Shown here: positions 1-5,027 of the stretch, piece after piece | How the letters are laid out: each line of letters starts with the position of its first letter | Numbering within the stretch: the stretch's first letter is position 1 | Source of the DNA: an uncultured Lachnospiraceae bacterium | Lineage (GTDB): Bacteria > Bacillota > Clostridia > Lachnospirales > Lachnospiraceae | Length of the DNA stretch: 5,027 bases | Direction of reading: 5' to 3' | Assembly (NCBI GenBank): GCA_905235345.1 | Contig: CAJOLO010000130.1 | Span: 1-5,027 of the forward strand | The notes under the pieces: model-generated | Database searches by the model: none | What the model was told of the DNA's origin: nothing | Seen by the model: the letters and a program-made list of their open reading frames with translations, nothing else | Made by a program: the position numbers and the translations under genes

Positions 1-34
1 ATGTCTTGTCTGTTAAAGTCTTAATATGTTTCAT
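1..34 (-). CDS. scfA: SCIFF ranthipeptide precursor, N-terminal fragment (cut by window edge)
   Basis: Only the first 11 codons are inside the window; they read MKHIKTLTDKT. The MKHIKT opening is the typical start of SCIFF (six cysteines in forty-five residues), the short precursor found almost universally in Clostridia. It is modified by a radical SAM maturase that forms Cys thioether crosslinks (ranthipeptide class). The ATG at 34 has a purine-rich ribosome site (GAGAGGT, 48-42) seven bases upstream and a strong promoter about 100 bases upstream. The gene directly upstream is a TIGR04086-type membrane protein, which as far as I recall is a common SCIFF neighbour. The six cysteines and the maturase gene lie beyond the edge, so the call rests on the opening residues, the start signals and the neighbour. 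Another short protein with a similar N-terminus cannot be excluded. Confidence 0.72.
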   Translation of the reverse strand, partial: MKHIKTLTDKT

Positions 35-134
35 AATATCTACCTCTCATCTAATAATTATTATATTGTTACATGATAATTCATGACCCTGCCTATACGA
101 ACCTACAGTCTGAATTAACCACAAATAATTAAAT
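35..134 (-). other. 5' leader of the SCIFF gene
   Basis: AT-rich stretch between the -10 box and the SCIFF start. Transcription would be expected to begin near 128, giving a leader of about 94 nt that ends with the ribosome site at 48-42. The centre (about 70-110) is locally less AT-rich, and a 6-bp inverted repeat (AATTCA with TGAATT) encloses it, but I see no stable stem, no known riboswitch motif and no intrinsic terminator. The leader is longer than a peptide gene of this size needs. Confidence 0.4.
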
Positions 135-163
135 AGTATAACACAACGCATTTACAAGGTCAA
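135..163 (-). promoter_or_regulatory. sigma-A promoter for the SCIFF gene
   Basis: On the minus strand the -35 box is TTGACC (163-158) and the -10 box is TATACT (140-135). The spacer is exactly 17 bases, and a TGT directly before the -10 gives an extended -10 (TGn). This is close to the housekeeping consensus. It lies 46 bases after the stop of the TIGR04086-type gene and points at the SCIFF start, so the peptide gene should be expressed strongly and at least partly independently of the genes upstream. Confidence 0.8.
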
Positions 164-209
164 TTCCCCAAAATAAAAATTATCGGTCGGTGCTAATCGG
201 ACATACCCG

Positions 210-572
210 CTAACTTAGCATTCCGCCCAAAAGACCTCCGCCTACACAAAGAATTGCCGATGTTATGTTAGCAGTATCTGCCACATGAAATGTATGGGAT
301 ATTGCTAATGCAGCCGCCGTAATTATTGCAATATACAAGGTTCCTAATATCAAACCCCATAAGAATTTCTGTTCCTTTATGCGCTTGCCCACAATAAATG
401 CACCAAGGAAAGTCACAATGACATAGATGGCAACAATCGCCATATCCGTAACCGACTCTGTAAGTCCGAACTTATACACCGCAAAGGCAAGTACGGCAAG
501 CAGCAGACCCGTCACCGCATAAGAAACAATAAGTCCTTTTACAATAACACTCATCTTTCTTCCAACACTCAT
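210..572 (-). CDS. TIGR04086-family integral membrane protein
   Basis: A 120-residue, very hydrophobic protein with four predicted membrane helices at about 12-34, 42-62, 70-92 and 103-119. A short basic loop (GKRIKEQK, 62-69) lies between helices 2 and 3, and a glycine-rich end (CVGGGLLGG) lies in helix 4. Length, topology and the Gly-rich last helix match the Firmicute TIGR04086 family, whose Bacillus member I recall as YrzE. Its biochemical role is unknown. In clostridia it is often found beside the SCIFF peptide and maturase genes, which agrees with the MKHIKT start downstream here. The ATG at 572 is preferred over the in-frame GTG at 581: the best ribosome site, AGGGAG (586-581), lies eight bases before the ATG but overlaps the GTG. 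The upstream gene ends 134 bases away, with no clear terminator or strong promoter in the gap. Family call fairly sure; function unknown. Confidence 0.8.
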   Translation of the reverse strand: MSVGRKMSVIVKGLIVSYAVTGLLLAVLAFAVYKFGLTESVTDMAIVAIYVIVTFLGAFIVGKRIKEQKFLWGLILGTLYIAIITAAALAISHTFHVADTANITSAILCVGGGLLGGMLS

Positions 573-706
573 ATGATTCACTCCCTGTTTTTATTATGCC
601 TTACACAATATACGACTCCCATGCCCCTCGAGACATTCTCCTGTGTGTCAGCATTTATAGTGCAATATATGAGTATTTTTCTGATTTTATGTCTGAAGTT
701 TTCACT
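573..706. other. intergenic region between the HAD gene and the TIGR04086-type gene
   Basis: A 134-base gap. Right after the HAD stop there is only a weak 4-bp hairpin (AAGT-GAAA-ACTT) without a following U-run, so no intrinsic terminator can be called. Possible -10-like boxes on the minus strand (TATAAA, TATATT, CATAAT) lack a matching -35 at the right spacing, so I do not call a promoter. The end of the gap carries the ribosome site AGGGAG (586-581) for the membrane protein. Whether the membrane-protein gene is read through from the HAD gene or has its own start site is undecided. Confidence 0.5.
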
Positions 707-1369
707 TTACTCCTGTAAAGACATCATATAATCTTTTACATCAAACAAAGAACCGTATATCTGATCGGCCATTCCAAGCACCTCGTCATTCGGCTTTATC
801 AGATCTACCACCATTATTGTATAAAGTCCAGCTGCATGAGAGGATTTTATTCCATTTATAGAGTCCTCCACACCGATTGCTTCCGATGGTTTTACGGAAA
901 GCAGCTGACAGGCATGCTCATATATATCCGGAGCAGGCTTTCCGGCAGCCACAATTCCTCCATACATTATTCCGTCAAAATAGCTTATGATCCCTGCCCG
1001 TTTAAGGTTCCTCTCTGCTCTCTCCTTCACAGTGGATGTGGCAAGTCCTATAAGATATCCATGGGTTTTTAAGTAATTGAACAGCTCTTTAACGCCGGGC
1101 TTTAGTGCCACACCGTTCTCTCTTACATCTTCATCCATACGATTCATGGTAAGCTCCCTGAATGCCATATAATCGAAATCCTCTCCGAAATACGATTTCA
1201 TAAGCTTCTCATTTCTTTCCTTTGTCGCACCGGCAATCTTGTCAAGAAGCGTGGACATAATATTTTCGTCTATGCCGAATTCTTTTGCCGAAATCATCCA
1301 ATGCTTTCTGTAAAGCTTCTCCGAATCGAATATAACGCCATCCATATCAAATACAACTGCCTTAATCAT
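707..1369 (-). CDS. HAD-superfamily hydrolase, beta-phosphoglucomutase-like (subfamily IA)
   Basis: A 220-residue cytosolic enzyme with all four HAD motifs. Motif I is DMDGVIFDSE (residues 8-17; nucleophile D8, acid/base D10). Motif II is in GLATST (S112), motif III is the lysine of GKPAPD (K144), and motif IV is VEDS (E168, D169). A helical cap lies at about 17-90, followed by the usual KPGV element (90-93). The family cleaves or transfers phosphate on small phosphosugars and related metabolites through an aspartyl-phosphate and Mg2+. Where lactococcal beta-phosphoglucomutase has the cap motif GVSRE, this protein has GATKE, so the key cap arginine appears to be lysine; a phosphatase acting on small metabolites is at least as likely as a mutase. 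The start at 1369 (MIKAVVFD) is chosen over an upstream in-frame ATG at 1468, because it puts motif I at the usual position and has AGGA (1381-1378) eight bases upstream. It begins five bases after the Ig-protein stop. Confidence 0.88.
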   Translation of the reverse strand: MIKAVVFDMDGVIFDSEKLYRKHWMISAKEFGIDENIMSTLLDKIAGATKERNEKLMKSYFGEDFDYMAFRELTMNRMDEDVRENGVALKPGVKELFNYLKTHGYLIGLATSTVKERAERNLKRAGIISYFDGIMYGGIVAAGKPAPDIYEHACQLLSVKPSEAIGVEDSINGIKSSHAAGLYTIMVVDLIKPNDEVLGMADQIYGSLFDVKDYMMSLQE

Positions 1370-1374
1370 AACTA

Positions 1375-4300
1375 TTATCCTTTCCTTTTCTTCTTGTTGC
1401 GATACAGCATTATGCTTCCCGTTGATAACATTCCGACACTCAACGAAAACAGCACAACCGACATCCATATATTCTTTTCCATATAAGACTGTCCTCTGTA
1501 TCCGCTTTCTCCCTTGTTGTCACCTTTACCGTCTCCCTCACCTTCTCTGCCACCATTCTTATACGGTAATCTATCATGTGCATATCTAAAGGTAAGAGTA
1601 GACGTTCCCTCGTTACCGGCATTATCAATACTGTCTATTCTTATATTGTAATCGCCGTAACTATTATAACTCAATTCACGCAGATTTACATCATATTCTT
1701 TATCATTAATTGTCACACCTGTTATTTCATCCCCGTCATCAAGAAGTTTCCACTTGATAATCCCTTTCTCGCACATGGTATCTCCGTCATCTGCTCCTGT
1801 AAATATCACCTCCGGTGCAGTGTGGTCAACGACAAATTCCGCCCGTTTCTCACTTCTGTGTCCTAATTCGTCCTCCGCATAAGCTGTCAGGACATATCTT
1901 CCTTCGTCGCTGATCTTACATCCGTCGTACTCAATTCCGTTAAGTGTCATACCACATGACTTCAATGTAAGATCGCGAAACATCTCCTCCTTTTCCTCTC
2001 CGATTTCAAACTCCTTCAGATATTTCCCGTCATATTTATCAATTCCCGATATCACCGGAGTCTCTCTGTCAATAAGAAAATGAAGTTTTTTCTGCGATAC
2101 ATTTCCGGCCCCGTCCCTCGCACTCACGCTAATACCATACACTCCATCCTTGTCAAATGAAAGAGATAATGTATTGGACTTTTTCTCCATCTGCATCTTA
2201 GGAAGTAAAAGCTTTGAAGATTCTTCGTCCATATCCGATATACTTCCCGTCAAGGCAACCTTATTATTCTGAAAAAATTCCTCCTTCACCATCACCTTAA
2301 GCCTGACCTCGTCTTCCCACTGCCTGTACGGCTCCGTTCCCAGAATATATATCTCCGGTGCCGTCTTATCCACAATAAAATGCAGTATCTCCGTCACGGC
2401 AGTATTACCCGCTTTATCTTTTGCATCCATAGTGACCTCATACTGTCCTTCTTCGGAAAAAATATATGACTTGAGCTCCTTACTGCTGTTTTTTTCAAAT
2501 ATATCAAGTCTCTGTTTCTCCGTTCGGTTTTCCAATGTACGAGCAACACTTATCGTTATCTCATCGGACTCATAATATCTTTCCTCACACAAAAAGTCCA
2601 CCTTCACATCCCTTCCCTTTATGTCATTATCCTTAACACCTCTCATAAATATTTCAGGTGCTGTCTTATCAATTACAAATTGCAGCTTTGAAGCTGCCTT
2701 TTTGTTCCCCGCGCCATCAACCGCCACTGCATTTACCGTATATTCTCCTTCCTTAGAAAATACAATCTCGTCCGAATCCGTATAATTCTTAGGCACAAAA
2801 TCCTCTCTCATCTCCTTATATTCTTTTTCGTCCGACACTCTTACTATGTCATACTTCACCCTTGTATCCGTAAATGATATATCTGACACCTCATACTTAA
2901 GTCTGACATTTTCCGAATGGTATGTATCATTATCTGCTCCCGCTACGGAAAGCTCCGGTTTATTCTTGTCGATATACACCCTCTGCTTTTTATTGCATTC
3001 ATTGCCGCAATTATCTACCATTCGTATCTCAACAATATATCCGTTTTTCTTCTCTGCGGATTTATCAAGAAGAAGCTCCTGTTCTATTACATATTCAACA
3101 TTTTCAGGCCTATCCTCCTTCACCTTGTTTCCGGCAACATAATAAGAAATCTTTCTGATACCGCAATCCGGTGCATTGCAGCTAATGTGCAGAAGAATAT
3201 CTTTATTGGTCCAGCTTTCCATATCAATGTCGGAACTCCAATTGATCTTTGGGGATTTCTTACAGATTATCATACGACTTCCGGTAATCTCAGTCTGATT
3301 TCCGGCTCTGTCCTTGGCACGGATTGTCACATAACCATCATAAACATTATCAGGAATATCATCCGGAATATACACATAATATCCCTTGTCGTCCTTTTGA
3401 ACGGAAAGGACAACCGGAGAAACTATACTCTCCTTTTCCTTATCGATATAAGCATATTCCGCTTCCAGGTTATCCGCACTTAAGCCCGAGCCTATATCCT
3501 CCGCATTAAATCTTACGCATACACCTGTGTTCGAATATATAATATCATTTTTCACATTAATGACTCCCTTATCATTTTCATATCCGTCAATGAATACGGT
3601 CGGAGTCACGCTGTCTGTATGAATCCATCTTGTGACCACAGACACATTTCCCAAAACATTAGTCACAGTGAGCACAACAGGTACACCGGAACTATCCTTA
3701 GACGATTCCGAAACCATTATCTCCCTCTCTATATATTTAGTAAAATTGCACTCCGTATCTTCGCCATAATCCGTCGATTCAGCGATGTTATCAGAAATCC
3801 TATATGACACATTGCTTATTCCAACCTCATCACTTACTGATATCTTTATTCCTATCGGATCTGAAGTCCAGCCATCAGCAGAGTCCTTCTTATCAATATC
3901 ACAGATACTATTCTCTTTTTCATCATCAACAGCCGACATAATTATCTCCGGTTCTTTTTCTCCATATATTATTCTCCCGGTAGAGACAGTGCATATCTCT
4001 CCATTAATATCCTCCACACATATCTCCATACAACCATCAAACAAGCCATCCTCAAGCTCCTGCCATTTTTCCGAAAACGCTTTAATGCTGTAATATTTCT
4101 CATAATCACAGTGCTTCTCCCCGTCATGCAAGTCTTCCGTTCCATCGCTTACAAGCTCCTTCGCCGGATATCGCTCATCTTTTCCTTTTATCCGCACAAA
4201 TACATTAGCCGTACCATCATCTTGGAGCTTTAATTTATCTCCTTCACAGCTGACACGAAATACGATGTACAATTCCTTATTATTTCCACACCATATCACA

Positions 4301-4725
4301 TCCTCTATTGGTGAATATGCCTCGTTATTTCTGTCAATATATCTTATTTCATCAATCGTTATTTCATTCTCCTGCTCCTTACTGTCCTCCGCAACCTGCT
4401 CCTCGCTTTTATCCTCCTGTTTCTTACCATCCTCCGCAACTTGCTCTTCACTTTTATCCTCCTGCTTCTTACCGTCCTCCGCAACTTGCTCTTCGCTTTT
4501 ATTCTCCGTTTTCTCACAGTTACTTGCAGCTTTATCATTATCCGCTTCCGTTACAATGCTTACAGTTCCATATCCCATTGTTACGGTGCAGACAATAAGC
4601 AGCGCAGACAGCTTCATCAAATTCTTTATACATTGTCTTATATTTTTTTTTGAAAAAATATAAATTGCATATATAAAGCTTGCAGATGCACATGCTATTC
4701 CACCGTAAAACATAACATAATACAT
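1375..4725 (-). CDS. large membrane-tethered protein with bacterial Ig-like repeats
   Basis: 1116 residues. Two hydrophobic segments (about 4-24 and 38-58) flank a basic loop (SKKNIRQCIKNLMK), so the bulk should be exported. Residues 76-120 are three copies of a 15-residue charged repeat (KSEEQVAEDGKKQED). Residues about 125-255 are a beta-rich region I do not recognise. Then come about eight Ig-like units, roughly 259-375, 376-487, 490-587, 589-687, 688-788, 789-888, 889-967 and 968-1049. They are marked by IDKTAPEI-type starts (TPTVFID, KPELSV, TAPEIF, TAPEIY, TPVISG, TAPEVI) and D-x-x-GN ends (DRAGN, DNCGN, DGAGN, DKAGN, DGAGN, DELGH, DNAGN). A Gly/charged linker (1057-1080), a membrane helix (about 1086-1108) and the tail RNKKKRKG follow. 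The units resemble Bap-type adhesin and envelope repeats, so adhesion, a surface spacer or a wall scaffold is plausible; no catalytic domain is seen. AGGAGG lies eight bases before the ATG. No LPxTG sorting motif is present, so anchoring should be by membrane helices. Confidence 0.85.
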   Translation of the reverse strand: MYYVMFYGGIACASASFIYAIYIFSKKNIRQCIKNLMKLSALLIVCTVTMGYGTVSIVTEADNDKAASNCEKTENKSEEQVAEDGKKQEDKSEEQVAEDGKKQEDKSEEQVAEDSKEQENEITIDEIRYIDRNNEAYSPIEDVIWCGNNKELYIVFRVSCEGDKLKLQDDGTANVFVRIKGKDERYPAKELVSDGTEDLHDGEKHCDYEKYYSIKAFSEKWQELEDGLFDGCMEICVEDINGEICTVSTGRIIYGEKEPEIIMSAVDDEKENSICDIDKKDSADGWTSDPIGIKISVSDEVGISNVSYRISDNIAESTDYGEDTECNFTKYIEREIMVSESSKDSSGVPVVLTVTNVLGNVSVVTRWIHTDSVTPTVFIDGYENDKGVINVKNDIIYSNTGVCVRFNAEDIGSGLSADNLEAEYAYIDKEKESIVSPVVLSVQKDDKGYYVYIPDDIPDNVYDGYVTIRAKDRAGNQTEITGSRMIICKKSPKINWSSDIDMESWTNKDILLHISCNAPDCGIRKISYYVAGNKVKEDRPENVEYVIEQELLLDKSAEKKNGYIVEIRMVDNCGNECNKKQRVYIDKNKPELSVAGADNDTYHSENVRLKYEVSDISFTDTRVKYDIVRVSDEKEYKEMREDFVPKNYTDSDEIVFSKEGEYTVNAVAVDGAGNKKAASKLQFVIDKTAPEIFMRGVKDNDIKGRDVKVDFLCEERYYESDEITISVARTLENRTEKQRLDIFEKNSSKELKSYIFSEEGQYEVTMDAKDKAGNTAVTEILHFIVDKTAPEIYILGTEPYRQWEDEVRLKVMVKEEFFQNNKVALTGSISDMDEESSKLLLPKMQMEKKSNTLSLSFDKDGVYGISVSARDGAGNVSQKKLHFLIDRETPVISGIDKYDGKYLKEFEIGEEKEEMFRDLTLKSCGMTLNGIEYDGCKISDEGRYVLTAYAEDELGHRSEKRAEFVVDHTAPEVIFTGADDGDTMCEKGIIKWKLLDDGDEITGVTINDKEYDVNLRELSYNSYGDYNIRIDSIDNAGNEGTSTLTFRYAHDRLPYKNGGREGEGDGKGDNKGESGYRGQSYMEKNIWMSVVLFSLSVGMLSTGSIMLYRNKKKRKG
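4366..4500 (-). repeat. 3 x 45-bp in-frame tandem repeat (KSEEQVAEDGKKQED)
   Basis: Three adjoining 45-base units, 4500-4456, 4455-4411 and 4410-4366 in reading order. The first two encode identical peptides and differ at three third-codon positions. The last has drifted (KSEEQVAEDSKEQEN). The flanking residues (KTEN) before the array look like a worn copy of a unit end. The peptide is highly charged, without proline or aromatics, and would form a flexible or helical stalk between the N-terminal membrane segments and the beta-rich region. A 45-base period keeps the frame when copies are gained or lost. Confidence 0.95.
4638..4663. repeat. perfect 11-bp AT-only inverted repeat containing a 9-base A tract (coding strand)
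   Basis: The arms 4638-4648 (TTATATTTTTT) and 4653-4663 (AAAAAATATAA) are exact reverse complements around a four-base loop. On the coding strand this includes nine consecutive A (4651-4643) in the codons for Ser-Lys-Lys-Asn (residues 25-28) of the Ig-repeat protein, just after its first membrane segment. The stem is entirely A-T, so its stability in RNA is low. The homopolymer is the more likely functional element (see findings). Confidence 0.9.
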
Positions 4726-4733
4726 ATCTCAAA

Positions 4734-4739
4734 CCTCCT
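4734..4739 (-). promoter_or_regulatory. Shine-Dalgarno site of the Ig-repeat gene
   Basis: AGGAGG is a perfect anti-16S match eight bases before the ATG at 4725. It fixes the start of the 1116-residue protein at MYYVMFYGG rather than at the methionine at residue 5. It lies three bases or fewer beyond the stop codon of the micro-ORF at 4771-4742. Confidence 0.9.
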
Positions 4740-4741
4740 AT

Positions 4742-4771
4742 TCAATCCTGTTTTTTAACTCTGTTTTTCAT
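4742..4771 (-). CDS. possible micro-ORF / leader peptide (MKNRVKKQD)
   Basis: A nine-codon frame, ATG to TGA, encoding MKNRVKKQD. It has a strong ribosome site, GGAGGT (4784-4779), seven bases before its ATG. Its TGA ends two bases before the AGGAGG of the Ig-repeat gene, so a terminating ribosome would sit on that site. This layout could couple or tune translation of the large gene. No attenuator stem or regulatory codon run is visible, and so short a frame can occur by chance. It may equally be the remnant of a deleted small gene. Confidence 0.3.
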   Translation of the reverse strand: MKNRVKKQD

Positions 4772-4812
4772 CGGCACTACCTCCAAATTGGTCACTTGCC
4801 GCCATCTTAAAA

Positions 4813-5027
4813 TTAATACTGACGACTCCCCTCCTCTTCCAATATTGGCTGAAGCCTTACCTTAAGCCGTTTCCACCGATAGTCATCTTCTATTCCCGAA
4901 ATCTTACTTCCTTTTTCGTATACATCGATAATCTCACTACTTTCCCATTCTTCAACATCAGTTGTTCTCTGTTCCTCAATATCGCAAAGCAATCCCAGAT
5001 GTCCGATATATATCTCCATGGCATCAT
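4813..5027 (-). CDS. C-terminal fragment of an unrecognised protein
   Basis: Seventy complete codons, open to the window edge and ending with TAA at 4815-4813. An internal ATG at 5019 exists, but the frame stays open upstream of it (Asp-Ala precede the Met), and no Shine-Dalgarno can be seen in the few bases available. A gene continuing beyond the edge is therefore more likely than a 68-residue protein. The visible part is soluble, acidic and rich in Glu, Asp and Arg (for example CDIEEQRTTDVEEWESSEI), ending in WKRLKVRLQPILEEEGSRQY, with no membrane segment or motif I can name. It lies 87 bases before the Ig-repeat gene on the same strand and is probably in the same operon. Context alone would allow a cell-envelope or pilus-type operon, but nothing in the residues shows it. 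Confidence 0.65.
   Translation of the reverse strand, partial: DAMEIYIGHLGLLCDIEEQRTTDVEEWESSEIIDVYEKGSKISGIEDDYRWKRLKVRLQPILEEEGSRQY

Noticed and set aside
180..209. Possible terminator after the TIGR04086-type gene (CCGA repeats followed by a T-rich stretch).
   Set aside because: The CCGA copies are direct repeats on the same strand, so they cannot form a stem.
581..581. GTG start at 581 for the TIGR04086-type gene (123 residues).
   Set aside because: The only good ribosome site (AGGGAG, 586-581) overlaps this codon; it is correctly spaced for the ATG at 572.
604..650. Short frames (for example MGVVYCVRHNKNRE) and the CTCGAG palindrome in the gap before the membrane-protein gene.
   Set aside because: Ribosome-site spacing is wrong for each ATG, and a single 6-base palindrome is expected by chance.
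1370..1468. 33-residue N-terminal extension of the HAD protein from an ATG at 1468.
   Set aside because: It overlaps the Ig gene, has no similarity to HAD proteins, and the start at 1369 has its own ribosome site and puts motif I where the family has it.
1495..1580. Sortase-type cell-wall anchor at the C-terminus of the Ig protein (an LPYKN sequence before a hydrophobic segment and basic tail).
   Set aside because: LPYKN does not match LPxTG, and about 28 residues separate it from the membrane helix, far more than in sorting signals.
2917..3483. Plus-strand open frame of 188 codons.
   Set aside because: Antisense shadow of the Ig-repeat gene; no ribosome site, no recognisable domain, and the minus-strand protein has clear repeated motifs here.
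4265..4663. Plus-strand 132-codon frame with a Ser/Leu/Cys-rich repeat (SSATCSSLLSSCFLP).
   Set aside because: It is the mirror of the 45-bp repeat in the real gene; any frame across a tandem repeat shows a repeat.
4755..4805. 16-codon frame (MAASDQFGGSADEKQS) in the gap before the Ig gene.
   Set aside because: No ribosome site before its ATG and it overlaps the better-supported nine-codon frame.

Overview
All genes in this window read on the minus strand, so transcription runs from the right edge to the left. The AT-rich, purine-biased Shine-Dalgarno genes, a TIGR04086-type membrane protein next to the start of an apparent SCIFF ranthipeptide precursor, and a long Ig-repeat envelope protein with a Lys/Arg cytoplasmic tail all suggest a Gram-positive member of class Clostridia, most likely a gut-type Lachnospiraceae. 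The family-level guess is inference.

Layout in transcription order: (1) the C-terminal 70 codons of an unrecognised acidic protein that enters from outside the window (5027-4813). (2) An 87-nt gap (4812-4726) holding a possible 9-codon micro-ORF with its own good ribosome site. (3) A 1116-residue membrane-tethered protein (4725-1375): two N-terminal hydrophobic segments, a 3 x 15-residue charged tandem repeat, an N-terminal beta-rich part, about eight Ig-like units with TAPE and D-x-x-GN signatures, a Gly/charged linker and a C-terminal membrane anchor. (4) Five nt later, a 220-residue HAD-superfamily phosphatase/phosphoglucomutase-like enzyme (1369-707) whose ribosome site lies inside the 3' end of the Ig gene. 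(5) A 134-nt gap without a clear terminator. (6) A 120-residue four-helix membrane protein of the TIGR04086 type (572-210). (7) A convincing sigma-A promoter (163-135) and a roughly 94-nt leader. (8) The first 11 codons of a probable SCIFF peptide (34-1), cut by the left edge.

Functionally there appear to be two blocks. The right block is an envelope operon in which the Ig-repeat protein and the HAD enzyme are probably translationally coupled. The left block is the edge of the conserved clostridial SCIFF neighbourhood. A radical SAM maturase would be expected just beyond the left edge, but it is not visible. No RNA genes, insertion sequences, CRISPR arrays or phage genes were seen. The most notable sequence-level signals are a nine-A homopolymer in codons 25-28 of the Ig gene, where a one-base change either way would truncate the protein, the 45-bp coding tandem repeat, and the micro-ORF. 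No clearly new multi-gene system can be claimed from this window.
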